A stretch of DNA of 64,000 nucleotides from positions 1,798,001-1,862,000 of the forward strand of contig CAWGXG010000008.1 of the NCBI GenBank assembly GCA_963826505.1, read 5' to 3'. The notes under the pieces are model-generated. The model searched no databases, was not told the DNA's origin, and saw nothing but the letters and a program-made list of their open reading frames with translations. Origin of the DNA: CAWGXG01 sp963826505. Its GTDB lineage: Bacteria; Chloroflexota; Anaerolineae; Aggregatilineales; Aggregatilineaceae. The translations under genes and the position numbers were made by a program. Shown here piece after piece: positions 44,501-53,306 of this stretch (within the stretch, counting starts at the first letter, position 1; each line of letters starts with the position of its first letter).

Positions 44501-46718
44501 GGACGCCTCAAGCGGCAGCCTGTTGCACCGGCTGGTGGGTCACACGAACTTCATCTTCGAAGTTGAGATTGCGCCGGACAAGCGTACTGCCTTTACGCTG
44601 GGCGCCGACCGTAACATCATCCTGTGGGATTTGACGACGGGAGAAGAGATTCGGCGCTTCGGCAGCGACCTGATTCTGGGGCCGGACGCGCTCTCAGCGA
44701 CGTTCAGCCCGGATGGTCGCACGATTCTGTCCAACAACGGAGCCAAACCGCTGAGCAACCCCGGCGAGATCGCGCTGCTGATTCTGTGGGACGTCGCCAC
44801 CGGCCAGCCGATCCGCACCTTCAAGGGGCATACCAGGGCGGTAGGTGCGGTGGCAATCAGTCCGGACGGGCAGCGCGCGATCTCCGGCGATCGTGAGGGT
44901 GAGATGATCCTGTGGGATCTGGGCAGCGGAGCGATCCTTCGTCGTTTCAACGAGGGAACCGGCAACGTGCGCAAGATTCCGAGTGACCTCGCCTTCAGCC
45001 CGGACGGGCGACGCGTCTACGCCAAGACAATCGACGGGCTGCTTACGGCGTGGGATTTGGAGACCTTCGCTCCGCTCTATGACGTGGGCACCGCGCTTGA
45101 GGGCGATCTCTGGCAGTGGAGCCAGGTGGCTCTGAGCCCCGACGGACGCCTGCTGGCCGCGGACATCGTCACGGGCGGCCTGGGCGTATGGGACGCGGCC
45201 ACAGGCGCAATCTTCGCCGAGCTGCCCGCCGGGACTGGCGCCGCCTTCAGTCCGGACAGCCGCCGGATGTTTGCGAACGGTTCGTCCGGCATGACACTGT
45301 GGGAAATCACTTCTGGCGCGCAGCTTCAGCGCTTCGACGCCGCCCTGCCGGTGGGCGGACTCGCCCTCAGCCCGGATGGATCGATCCTGGTCGCTGCGAC
45401 TGCAACCATCATGTTTTCCCCCTCGCCGCAGTGTGAATTTGTCGTATTCGACGTAGCGGCCGGGCAGCCTTTGCGCCGCCTGAAGATCGGGCCGGACGAG
45501 ATGGACCTGGCGGGCTGCACGCTGTGGTCCAGTCCCGCCTTCAGCCCGGATGGCAGGACGATCTTCACCGGGGTGGACGAGCGCGTTATCGCGTGGGATG
45601 CCAACACCGGGGCGCGCCTGGTAACCTTCAGCGGGCATCACGCCAGCGTCACCAGCATCGCGCCCAGCCCGGATGGCCACACAGTGCTCTCTGGCGATTC
45701 CAACGGCCAGCTTCTGCTGTGGGATGCGGCGACCGGGCAAGCCATTCATCGGCTGAGCGGCCACACGCTGGACGTAACAGGCATCATCTTCGCTGGGGAA
45801 ACAGCGCTGAGCAGCAGCGCCGACGGCACCGTCATTGCCTGGGACGCAATCACCGGGCAGGAGATCCGCCGCTACGCAGGCGTACAGAGCGGTGCTTACA
45901 GCATTCAGATCAGCCCTGACAGGCAATCGGTGCTGGCCTGCGATGACAGCGGACAGATGCTGTTGTGGGATTACGAATCCGGGCAACTCACGCGCAGCAT
46001 TGCGACGCCGTCCGGCTGTAAGCGGGCGATCTTCACGCCTGACGGTCACCACATTCTGACCAGCGGCGTGCTGCTGTGGGATTTGGATACGGGCGAGATC
46101 ATCCGGCAATACCCCTTTGCCGGGGATATGGTGATGAATCCTGACGGCAGCAGCTTCTTCGCCGATACCGGCATGTTCCGCGCGGCGGTGGTCTACCAGT
46201 TCCGCATCGACGCGCTGGATCAGCTCGTCACGTGGACGCTGGATCACCGCTACGTGCGCGAGATGAACTGCGACGAACGAGCGCTTTACCAGCTTGAGCC
46301 GGGCTGTGACGCGGCGCTCACCTTCCCTACGCGCACGCCCTACCCCACGAACGTTCCTACCGCAGAGCCGATCTCGGTCCGGCCCGCCTCCACAACCGGC
46401 GCAGGGACCGCCACGCCGTCCATCACGCCTCCCCGGCGCTTGATCGCGCAGCTGGGCGACAACCGGGGTGAGATAAGCGTAGGCGGCGAGCAAATCTGGC
46501 TGTACGAGGGTCGGGCCGGGGAAACGCTGACGATCGAGGTGTGGGCCGATCACCCGGCCAACTGGGCGCTGAACGGCGGTGCCGCCCCCGATGCGCCGGG
46601 TGTGTTGGACACGCTGGTGATCGTGACCGCGCCCGATGGCCGCGACCTGAACGTCTACAATACCGGCGGCTTGATGCCTTCGAACCGTCCCAGAGCGACG
46701 ACATTGAAGCGGGCATGA
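41544..46718 (+). CDS. Giant signalling protein: Ser/Thr kinase, LuxR-type HTH, STAND ATPase, TM helix, WD40 propellers
   Basis: The 1724-residue frame contains five parts: a Hanks-type kinase at about 17-285 (GAGGFGAVYRA, VIHRDIKPGNILL, DFGIA); a LuxR/GerE-type HTH at about 295-355 (LTLREHEVLQLIAEGKSNQEIGNQL); a nSTAND1 NTPase at about 370-770 (Walker A VGPSGSGKSSLVRAG, LVLFVDQFEELFTL); a Gln/Ala-rich coiled coil and one membrane helix near 855-875; and from about 950 more than ten WD40-like repeats (FSPDGRTIL ... LWDVATG). Two base deletions near 46671 and 46730 cut the end; the real protein continues to 46870 with a PPC-like beta domain. It probably senses something outside and responds by phosphorylation and/or DNA binding. 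Confidence 0.85.
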   Translation: MQKPAAAGDADHLSGTSIKGYELLERIGAGGFGAVYRAHQSTIHREVAIKIILPGWANNPEFIRRFETEAQVIARLEHPHIVPLYDYWRDASGAYLVMRYLRGGSVSDALRDGPLDLQSVSRLLDQVTSALDLAHRNQVIHRDIKPGNILLDEDGNAYLGDFGIAKDLAGPQDSSTAPDSVIGSLDYISPEQARSEPVSPQTDIYSLGVTLFEMIAGQHPFKDSSSVEKLFHHINDPLPLITDLDTEVCEAVNAVIQTATAKAPPRRYPDVLSLAVALRESIGRGDTAHELQVIEQLTLREHEVLQLIAEGKSNQEIGNQLFVTVATVRWHIRQLYKKLGVRSRVQAIIRARELDLIITEAASDTSFSDGATIISRPEPENPYKGLRPFQVADSPDFFGREVFVAKLLERLSDHHRFSRFLAIVGPSGSGKSSLVRAGLIPALWQGKLPGSERWFVVDLIPGTRPLDQLEVALTRVAANHASNLQEHLMRNANGLLRAADLILPRDNTELVLFVDQFEELFTLVEEESVRAHFLALLHAAVTDPRSRIRVIVTLRADYYDRPLHYPEFGELIRTRMETVLPLSAQGLEQAITGPAQRVGITFEPGLVAAMVSEVHYQAGALPLLQYALTELFERRTGRVLTQATYEQIGGAVGALAHRADEIFLDLDDQGRELTRQMFLRLVTLGDRSEDTRRRVPRSELLALDADSDLMEDIIDAFADYRLLSLDHEPDTRRPVVEVAHEAILREWGRLHAWLDESRHDIRQQRLLAAAAAEWAQAGKESSYLLRGARLEQMDVWARETTLALTQHERAYLDTSRTQQIREEESERARQAQELALAQQAAQSQRRAAQRLRALVVALTVFLAAAVGLSIFAFGKQRDAEHARATSAANAVIAMNNAAQAQELALVNGAQAALGQNNLELALALAVPANRFGNPSGQAQRTLSQAAYAPGPVRVFEGGAFGAMSVAYSADGTTILAGFGDGTASVWDASSGSLLHRLVGHTNFIFEVEIAPDKRTAFTLGADRNIILWDLTTGEEIRRFGSDLILGPDALSATFSPDGRTILSNNGAKPLSNPGEIALLILWDVATGQPIRTFKGHTRAVGAVAISPDGQRAISGDREGEMILWDLGSGAILRRFNEGTGNVRKIPSDLAFSPDGRRVYAKTIDGLLTAWDLETFAPLYDVGTALEGDLWQWSQVALSPDGRLLAADIVTGGLGVWDAATGAIFAELPAGTGAAFSPDSRRMFANGSSGMTLWEITSGAQLQRFDAALPVGGLALSPDGSILVAATATIMFSPSPQCEFVVFDVAAGQPLRRLKIGPDEMDLAGCTLWSSPAFSPDGRTIFTGVDERVIAWDANTGARLVTFSGHHASVTSIAPSPDGHTVLSGDSNGQLLLWDAATGQAIHRLSGHTLDVTGIIFAGETALSSSADGTVIAWDAITGQEIRRYAGVQSGAYSIQISPDRQSVLACDDSGQMLLWDYESGQLTRSIATPSGCKRAIFTPDGHHILTSGVLLWDLDTGEIIRQYPFAGDMVMNPDGSSFFADTGMFRAAVVYQFRIDALDQLVTWTLDHRYVREMNCDERALYQLEPGCDAALTFPTRTPYPTNVPTAEPISVRPASTTGAGTATPSITPPRRLIAQLGDNRGEISVGGEQIWLYEGRAGETLTIEVWADHPANWALNGGAAPDAPGVLDTLVIVTAPDGRDLNVYNTGGLMPSNRPRATTLKRA

Positions 46719-46870
46719 ACACCGATTCGCGGTCGACGGCCTGGTGCTGCCGGTGAGCGGCACCTACCAGATCATCGTCAGCGGGTCCGGCTATCGAACG
46801 GGGGGCGCTTACACCATGGTTCTTAATTCGCAGGAACCCAGCGACGTCGCCCCTGCGTTGGGCGAATGAC
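46719..46870 (+). other. Out-of-frame C-terminal tail of the large kinase protein
   Basis: Two frames continue the protein: DAFEPSQSDDIEAGMNTDS (from 46673), then VDGLVLPVSGTYQIIVSGSG ... GGAYTMVLNS ... PALGE with TGA at 46868-46870. Together with the upstream WLYEGRAGETLTIEVWADHP they form a bacterial pre-peptidase-C-like beta-sandwich. A missing T in a TTT run would explain the first shift. Confidence 0.6.
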
Positions 46871-47199
46871 AGCGCGCGATACCGGTCGGGCACGGTGGCA
46901 CAGCTTCAACCACAATAGTTGGGCTATTGGCTCCCGATCGGACATAAGCAGCCACATCACCCGACACGTCACCCATAGTGATCGAAGCGGCGGTAGCGAC
47001 CTTCTGCATCTTGCCCTATCCGCTAGTTGGCTGATCGGCTGGGTAAGAGCGAGGAAAAGGCACGTGAAACGTACATTAGAATCGATCGTTGGAATTGTGG
47101 TGCTTTCGGTCAGGAGCTCGCCGTCCAGACAGCGTCGATAACCGGGCACGGAGTTTTCCGCGCCCGTATGATGCCCCATATGCGGTTCCGCCGCGGCCA
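46871..47199. other. 329-bp region with no recognised gene
   Basis: It lies between convergent genes. No clear terminator hairpin with a T-run and no protein family were found in either direction. Confidence 0.5.
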
Positions 47200-48576
47200 T
47201 CAGCCACCCGCGTTGCGATAGACCGGATCAGCCGTGCTGAGTTCAAATGATGGCATCGCGGTGTCTTTACCGAGCACCGCCCGCACAAACGCTGGCCACC
47301 AGTTGACCTGCTCGGCGCGATCGGTGTAAGCGTTGAGCGCCTGTTCGGATTCGATAGCCTTTTGCTGACCCAGGGCGACCGCGTCCTCACGCCGCAGGCC
47401 GCGCGCCTCTAACAGCCAGCGCCGCCCGATTTGGGCGTGCAGCACTTCGTCGGCCCAGTCGAAATCCTGAAACAACACCGCCAGATCGTCACCTGCTCCG
47501 ATAGCAGTTTCCCACTCATACCGTTTGCCGGTTTTGGCGGGCATCAGGCTCTGCTCGATGGTGTACAGGACGGCGTGTGCTTCCTGCGCGGTCATGTGCT
47601 GGTTGAGGCGAATCGCAAAACCCGGATGGATCGGGATGTCTTTTTTCCAGTCGATGCCGTGCTGCTCGAAATAAACCGATCCCATCATGGCGTGACGGGC
47701 TTCGTCCCACAACTGGCGGCACATGTCCACGTAGTAATCCCAGGGTTGGCCGCTGGCTTCCGCGATCATTCGTGCCATCGCCTCCGGCACGTCCATTTCC
47801 AGCGCGCGCTTACACATCAGGGCCAGCGTCTTCTCGTCGACGGGCACGCCTTCCGTGCGAGCGACTTCGTGCGGCGGAAACGTAAAGTTCCAGCGTTGGA
47901 CGAAGCGATCGTCACGCTGCGGGAAGAAGTCCGGCTGGAAGTCCCCGGTCGCGCGCGAGTCTGGCAGCGGGCCAGCGAATGACCGGTCGCCCAGGATGCC
48001 TCCGGCGGAATCCAGATAGGCGCGCAGATGCTCGGACCACGTGTCGGCCTGGGCCTGCCGCCCCGGCTCGTCGCACAGCGCTTCCAATGCGGCCCGCCCC
48101 CACGCTACGGCGTCTTGCTCCTCCAGAATGATGAAGCGCAAAATACGACGCGTCGGGTAGTCAACCAACGGATTGGCGTGCGCGTAATGGGTTTGGAACG
48201 CCTCCAACAATGCCGTGCGCAGGACTCCGTACAGACCCGCGATTTTCTCGAGGGTGTTCGCGGCAGTCAGCAACTCATCGAAAAAGCGATCCACGGCGGG
48301 ATCGGGACTGACATCCAACCGCGGCGGCGGGTTGCGCATCTCGCTGACACGCGTCCTGATCAGCCGGGCGTGCTCGGTGTCCTGGTACAGATGCAGGCTG
48401 AGCGCCTCTTTGGCTTCCCATTCGGGCGTGGGATTCAACCAGTACAGGCTGGTTTCCATGGCCCGTTTCTTGATCCAGGCGTAACGTACCAGCAGCCGGA
48501 CGGTATCATCGATGGAATAGCCCAGCGTGGCGGCTTCAGGATAACTGCACAACCCGGCAAGGGATGGAAGCGGCAT
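47200..48576 (-). CDS. Ferritin-like, putative di-iron protein of unknown function
   Basis: The 458-residue protein starts at an ATG after AAGGAG. It is almost all helical and carries several ExxH or E motifs of the ferritin-like fold: KEALSLHLYQDTEHARLI near the N-terminus, IILEEQDAVAWGR, WDEARHAMMGS, and ADEVLHAQIGRRW near the C-terminus. This resembles DUF455-type ferritin-like proteins, but it is longer and I cannot name the family with certainty. A metal-dependent oxygenase or oxidase role is plausible but unproven. It is divergent from the luciferase-like cluster, with 35 bp between start codons. Confidence 0.6.
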   Translation of the reverse strand: MPLPSLAGLCSYPEAATLGYSIDDTVRLLVRYAWIKKRAMETSLYWLNPTPEWEAKEALSLHLYQDTEHARLIRTRVSEMRNPPPRLDVSPDPAVDRFFDELLTAANTLEKIAGLYGVLRTALLEAFQTHYAHANPLVDYPTRRILRFIILEEQDAVAWGRAALEALCDEPGRQAQADTWSEHLRAYLDSAGGILGDRSFAGPLPDSRATGDFQPDFFPQRDDRFVQRWNFTFPPHEVARTEGVPVDEKTLALMCKRALEMDVPEAMARMIAEASGQPWDYYVDMCRQLWDEARHAMMGSVYFEQHGIDWKKDIPIHPGFAIRLNQHMTAQEAHAVLYTIEQSLMPAKTGKRYEWETAIGAGDDLAVLFQDFDWADEVLHAQIGRRWLLEARGLRREDAVALGQQKAIESEQALNAYTDRAEQVNWWPAFVRAVLGKDTAMPSFELSTADPVYRNAGG

Positions 48577-48611
48577 GATCGTATTCTCCTTGAAAAACCG
48601 ATCGAGCGATC

Positions 48612-48725
48612 ATGTTGAATATACACAAGAACGGGTCGAGTCCGCACGTTGAGCCGGACATCGACGAGGCGATCCAGGTCATCGGGCGCGACGTGATCCC
48701 CTATTTCCGGTCGCACGCGCCATGA
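48612..48725 (+). pseudogene. C-terminal relic of a luciferase-like (LLM) oxidoreductase
   Basis: The 37 codons end DIDEAIQVIGRDVIPYFRS before TGA at 48723-48725, which overlaps the ATG of the next gene. The pattern matches the C-terminus of bacterial-luciferase-like flavin monooxygenases. The upstream part has been deleted up to the divergent ferritin-like gene. Confidence 0.5.
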
Positions 48726-49039
48726 GCGACGACTTCGAACTGTACAATCTGCGCGTGGTGGTCGAGCGCATCGAGGGCCGCTCAGTGTGCGGGCTAGCGG
48801 TGGGCGACTATTTCGAAGTGACCGAAAGCAGCCGCCTGCGGATTCCGCGTGGCAAACATTTTTGCATGTACGCGCTGGGCGCGGTCCTGCCGCTGTTGGC
48901 GGCGAAACAGCGCCAACTTGCCGCTAACGACTGGTTGGAATCGGATTCGCGGGTGGCGTGCCCCGATCCGGACGAGCGGCTGATTATGCGGATCGAGCGC
49001 GTAGCCCGGCGCAGCATGCAGCGAGATGATCTGACATGA
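48722..49039 (+). CDS. TIGR04076-type small protein
   Basis: The 105-residue protein opens MSDDFELYNLRVVVERIEGRSVCGLAVGDYF, then FCMYALGAVLPLLAAKQRQL and CPDPDERLIMRIER. This is the TIGR04076 family, a small beta-alpha protein with one or two conserved cysteines whose function is not known. Start and stop overlap with both neighbours (ATGA), so the three genes were one operon with luciferase-like oxidoreductases. Confidence 0.75.
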   Translation: MSDDFELYNLRVVVERIEGRSVCGLAVGDYFEVTESSRLRIPRGKHFCMYALGAVLPLLAAKQRQLAANDWLESDSRVACPDPDERLIMRIERVARRSMQRDDLT

Positions 49040-49313
49040 CGCGTGCGATCAGCATCGCCTTTCAGACGGATAAGACCGCCGCCGAGTACATCGCGCTGGC
49101 CAGGCTGGTCAACACATACGCGTTCGACACCGTGACCGTCTACTGCGACGCGCCCTACCACCCGCCCTACGCCCCGCTGATGTTGATGGCCCCGCACATC
49201 GAGCGGGCGCGTGTCGGGTCGAATTTGGCACACCGCACGGACTGAGTTCAGAGGAGGGCATCCGGCTGTTGGGGGAACGCGTCGTCCCGGCACTACAGCG
49301 ATCGTGGGTGTAA
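49036..49313 (+). pseudogene. Luciferase-like flavin monooxygenase with an internal deletion
   Basis: The N-terminal part (RAISIAFQTDKTAAEYIALA, YAFDTVTVYCDAPYHPPYAPLMLMA) is the first beta-alpha units of an LLM/F420-dependent enzyme. It stops at 49243-49245 (from HRTD). Directly after, in another frame, the C-terminus of the same family appears (EEGIRLLGERVVPALQRSWV, stop 49311-49313). The middle two-thirds of the barrel are gone. Confidence 0.65.
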
Positions 49314-49324
49314 GGGATGCCGCG

Positions 49325-50418
49325 CTACTGGATGCGCTGCCACATGCCGGGTGCATTAGGACGAGAGGATACAGCCGCCAACCGGTACACCTCACCCTCC
49401 TCTGTGCCCATGTAAAACACAAACGCATCGTTGGCGCTGCCGACCTGGTAGTTGAGCATTTCATCGCGCACCGGCCCGGCGGGGCAGCCCAATATTTCGT
49501 CGGGCACGTTATCGGATCCCAGCGCTTCCACGAAACCGCGGGTCAATTCCAGCACGCAGTCCCCTACGAAAGCCGAACTGAAATCCCAGTCACCCGCGAG
49601 CACCTCGAACGAGCCATCGTTACTAAGGAGGACATACTGCGCCTGGTCACCACCCGAAATGGAAATACCCAACAGTACCCCGTCTCCGAATTCTTGGACG
49701 AGTCCGGTCACCTGGGTTTCGTCAGGATCTGGGGCACTCACCGCCCACCGCAATCCCTCCGGAGAAAAACCAATCGTACGCGCAGGAGCTCGCGATCTCT
49801 TCTCCGCCGTCCGGTGACGATGTCTGATCGGACGACCGGCTGTTCAACGCGACGATCGCCGCGAGAAGCAGAACTATCGCAGCGATCCCGCCTGCGACAG
49901 CGCGCCACAGCATGCGGCGACGCATCCGCCAGGGAAAATCAATCTTCGCTTTGCGTGCGGGTCGGGTCGGGACATTAGGCGCGGGCTGCGGCGGGACTTC
50001 ACACGCCTCTGGTGCGGTGACATTCGCGCCGTGGCCCGGTCGGCGTGGCGCGACCTCGGCTACTTCGTCCAGGAACGCCGCTGGTGGAAGCTCTTCTTCG
50101 GCCAGGTCCACGTATTGAACTGACACATAGCGGAAAAACACATCGCCGCCCAACAGCAAAGGGAACGTGGGCTTTTCCCGGTGGGCGGCATACTCACATT
50201 CGGTCTGGACCCATTGGCTTTCACGCGCTTCCTGAGTTCATGACGACCACAAACGCGGAGCAGTCCTCAATAGCCTTTTGGATGACATCGACCCACAACG
50301 CCCCGTAATCAATCCGATCGTCAATCCACACGTCGAAGCCAGACGCGATCAGATAATCGGCCAGACGACGCGCGTAGGCTTTGTTATGTTTGCTGTAGCT
50401 GATAAAGATGTGGGCCAT
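49325..50418 (-). pseudogene. TIR-TM sensor protein, two apparent frameshifts
   Basis: The TIR_2 domain starts at 50418 (MAHIFISYSKHNKAYARRLADYLIASGFDVWIDD). A one-base insertion near 50230 must be removed to continue into ESQWVQTECEYAAHREKP. The middle part (50159-49770) has a Pro-rich linker, a basic stretch and one membrane helix (AVAGGIAAIVLLLAAIVAL). A second shift near 49775 leads to a beta-rich exported domain (FSPEGLRWAVSAP, LSNDGSFEVLAGDWDFSSAFVGDCVLELT) ending at 49325. Intact, it would be about 363 residues with the TIR domain inside and a sensor outside. The role is inferred; no partner gene is adjacent. Confidence 0.65.
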
Positions 50419-50585
50419 GCATTGGAAGCCACTGTGTGATTGATGTGAATGGGAGTATAGGGTTTCACGATCGCAGTGTCAAATACACACGGCACGACGG
50501 GAGAGACACACCGTCCATGTCCGGAGCAACTGGCGGGCCTGATTTCACCAGCCAGGAAGCGAGGAGAACTTGCCCCGCGCCTGGC

Positions 50586-53306
50586 TCATGTAACCGGCTG
50601 TGCGCCATTCGTTTCAGAAACGTGTACGGGCAGCGTGACGATTACGGTCGTGCCATGCCCCAGCTCGCTCTCAATCTCAAATTGCCCGCCCTGCAACTCA
50701 ACCGCGCGACGCACGATCGTCATGCCCAACCCGGTGCCTTTGATCGTTTCAACGTTATCGCCGCGATAGAACGGCTCGCCAAGATGCTCCTGGTCTTTCT
50801 TCGATATGCCAATGCCCTGATCGGATACTCGAATCACAGCATGGTCATCTACATAACTCAGATCGAGCGTGACTGTCCCGCCCGCCGGTGAGTATTTCAC
50901 CGCGTTGGAGACCAGATTGTAGATGATTTGCTTGACCATCTTTTCGTCCATCACCACCGGATCGTTCTCGTCGCTATGGTTGAACAGCAGCTCGAGATTA
51001 GGGCCGGCCACTGCTTGAGCAGCGTCCAACGCATCCTTACATAGCGCGCGCAAATCCAGCAGCGTGGGCTTGACGGGTACACGGTTCGCGTCGGCCCGTC
51101 CAAAGAACAGCACATCCTCCAACAGTTGGATCATGTGGTGGATTGCGGCGTCGATACGCGCAAAATGGTTGTTCTTTTGCTCAAGACTCATCCGCTCAAT
51201 ATACCGTTGCAAGAGTTCGGTCGATGAGGAAATGGTGGTCAGCGGCGTGCGGAATTCGTGAGAAGCCATAGACACGAAACGCGACTTCAGCTCGTTCAGT
51301 TCCTTTTCTTTTTCGAGGGCTTTACGCAGCTCGGCTTCGGCTCGTTTGCGCTCGCTGATGTCGCGCAGCATGCATACCACGTTGCTGCGTTGGCCAGGTC
51401 CGCCTGCGATAAGAGACAGGCCGATCTCAGCAAAGAACGTGCTGCCGTCTGTTCGGCGCACTTCAATCTCAACCTGTCGGATTTCCCCTTTACCCACCAC
51501 CGCGTCCAGAGCCTCTGCTACCGGGGTCGAGTGGCCCGGTCCGGCAATAGTGGTCAGGTGTTGATGAAACAGCGCGTCGGGCCGACAGCCTAACAGCCGG
51601 TCAAAGGTCGGATTGGTCTGCATGATGGTGCCGTCCGCATTGGCCAGCACGATCCCGTCGCTGCTGTTATTGAGGATGGCTTCGACGCGCTGCATGGCCC
51701 GGTTAAGTTCGGACGTGCGCTGCTCGACCCGGTTTTCCAAGTCCGTGGTATGAAGCTGGCTGCGCTGGCGCAAGATGGCATGCCGAAAAGCGATCGCCAG
51801 TTGGTCGGCGACTTCCTGCGCAATCTCACAGTGGCGATCATCGAACGCATTGGGCCCGTCCGCCCCCAACCACAACTCGCCGAGAAGATCGTTGTCGGCC
51901 ACGAGCGTCGTATTGAGGAAAGTGCGCATCCCGCGGGATCGTACCCATTCCGGCACCGCGGCGTCTGTCCCCAGCAGATCGCGTACCAGACGCTGTTTGG
52001 GAGCATGTTGCGTCTGGACAGCCCATGATCTGATCGAAGGCAAGACCACCGCCGAACTCGGCGGAAGTTCGGCCCGATTCCCCAGAAGGCTCACATTACC
52101 AGAATCAGGATCGCGCAGCGCGAGATAGGCGTGCGAACAGGGCAGCAGCTGGCATAAGCTTTGTAGCGCGCTCTGTCCGATGATCTCCAACGGTTTTCCC
52201 GTCAGCACACTCCGATCCAGAGCGTGCAATACATCCAGTCGGCGGTTATACAGGGACAACTGGTTTTCGGCCTGTTTGCGCCCGGTAATATCGCGCCCAA
52301 TGCCAACCATGCCGACTACTTGGCCGCCATTGTTGCGCAGCGGGACTTTGGTCGTCAGCAGCCAGCCGAGTTGCCCGTCGGTATCGACGGTGAGCTCTTC
52401 ATGATTGATCAACGGCACGCCGGAATGCATCACCTGATAATCGTCGGATTGATAGCGTACGGCGTATTCCGGCGGGTAGAAGTCGGAATCCGTTTTGCCT
52501 ACAAATTCTTCATTGGAATGCACACCCATTTTTTCCATAATGGACTTGTTCTGAAACATGAAACGGGTTTCGGTATCTTTGACGTACACGTAGTCTGGCA
52601 CATGGTCGAGCACAGCGCGCAGCAGGTTGCGTTCGGTCGCGAACGTGGCCTGACGCTCCCGTTCGATGATTCGCCAGTGGTGAGCCGCCATCATGACAAG
52701 AATTGACGCCACCAGTACGAAACCAATCCAACTATCGTTGGAGGACAGCCCATAACACTCCTGGTAGCCCAACATGCCGAGCACCTCGCTCGACAGCAGA
52801 ACGCTGGTGGCCAATGTGGACAGCAAGAGGCTGCTCAAGATCACCGGGATTACGAGGTAGACCAGCAGCGCCGGTTCGGGAACCTGGGCATCAGGCACGG
52901 CCAGCACAAAGGTAATCACGGACAGGAACACGACCGTAAACGAAGCAGCAGCGGTGTAGTGCTTGCTCCGGCTCAACAGATATAAGAACATCATGGTCTG
53001 GATGGAGACGGCGACAAGGTAGAAATAGCGATCCGGCGCGACATTGAAGAACATGTACGGTGTCAGGCCAATGCCGACTGCCGCTGCCATCAAGATCAAC
53101 AGTACGGAGGACAACAGCCGCCGTTGGTGAAGCGATCCGGGTCCCCCTTGGCCGAAAATCGGCTCGGTCAGATAGTGCCACAGGTTTTTCGGCAGCCACG
53201 TTGGTAGCCTACCAGCCGATACCGGAAAACTCGTCGGCACCAGGGGATATGCATCACTGTCGGTTGGGACGTCCACCAACCACCCCATGATCTGGTTCCG
53301 GTTCAT
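50586..53306 (-). CDS. Membrane histidine kinase with two PAS domains and a GAF-like domain (last gene of the archaellum operon)
   Basis: The 906-residue protein begins at an ATG after AGGAGG; its start overlaps the stop of the PilO-like gene (ATGA). Residues about 60-215 hold six to seven membrane helices. Then come a PAS domain (DHVPDYVYVKDTETRFMFQNKS), a GAF-like domain (about 365-510) and a second PAS (NNSSDGIVLANADGTIMQTNP). The phospho-acceptor is in SMASHEFRTPLTTI (His near 680). The ATP-binding domain has NLVSNAVKYSPAGG, SDQGIGISKKD and GTGLGMTIV. It autophosphorylates and should pass phosphate to an unlinked response regulator. Co-transcription suggests it controls or tunes motility. 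Confidence 0.9.
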   Translation of the reverse strand: MNRNQIMGWLVDVPTDSDAYPLVPTSFPVSAGRLPTWLPKNLWHYLTEPIFGQGGPGSLHQRRLLSSVLLILMAAAVGIGLTPYMFFNVAPDRYFYLVAVSIQTMMFLYLLSRSKHYTAAASFTVVFLSVITFVLAVPDAQVPEPALLVYLVIPVILSSLLLSTLATSVLLSSEVLGMLGYQECYGLSSNDSWIGFVLVASILVMMAAHHWRIIERERQATFATERNLLRAVLDHVPDYVYVKDTETRFMFQNKSIMEKMGVHSNEEFVGKTDSDFYPPEYAVRYQSDDYQVMHSGVPLINHEELTVDTDGQLGWLLTTKVPLRNNGGQVVGMVGIGRDITGRKQAENQLSLYNRRLDVLHALDRSVLTGKPLEIIGQSALQSLCQLLPCSHAYLALRDPDSGNVSLLGNRAELPPSSAVVLPSIRSWAVQTQHAPKQRLVRDLLGTDAAVPEWVRSRGMRTFLNTTLVADNDLLGELWLGADGPNAFDDRHCEIAQEVADQLAIAFRHAILRQRSQLHTTDLENRVEQRTSELNRAMQRVEAILNNSSDGIVLANADGTIMQTNPTFDRLLGCRPDALFHQHLTTIAGPGHSTPVAEALDAVVGKGEIRQVEIEVRRTDGSTFFAEIGLSLIAGGPGQRSNVVCMLRDISERKRAEAELRKALEKEKELNELKSRFVSMASHEFRTPLTTISSSTELLQRYIERMSLEQKNNHFARIDAAIHHMIQLLEDVLFFGRADANRVPVKPTLLDLRALCKDALDAAQAVAGPNLELLFNHSDENDPVVMDEKMVKQIIYNLVSNAVKYSPAGGTVTLDLSYVDDHAVIRVSDQGIGISKKDQEHLGEPFYRGDNVETIKGTGLGMTIVRRAVELQGGQFEIESELGHGTTVIVTLPVHVSETNGAQPVT

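Noticed and set aside
44694..46763. Long antisense frame of 689 codons opposite the WD40 repeats
   Set aside because: It mirrors the regular codon use of the repeats, has no recognisable domain and is fully antisense to a well-supported gene.
50221..50418. Stand-alone 65-residue TIR gene
   Set aside because: The next frame continues with the expected TIR helix (ESQWVQTEC), so it is the start of a longer, frame-broken gene.
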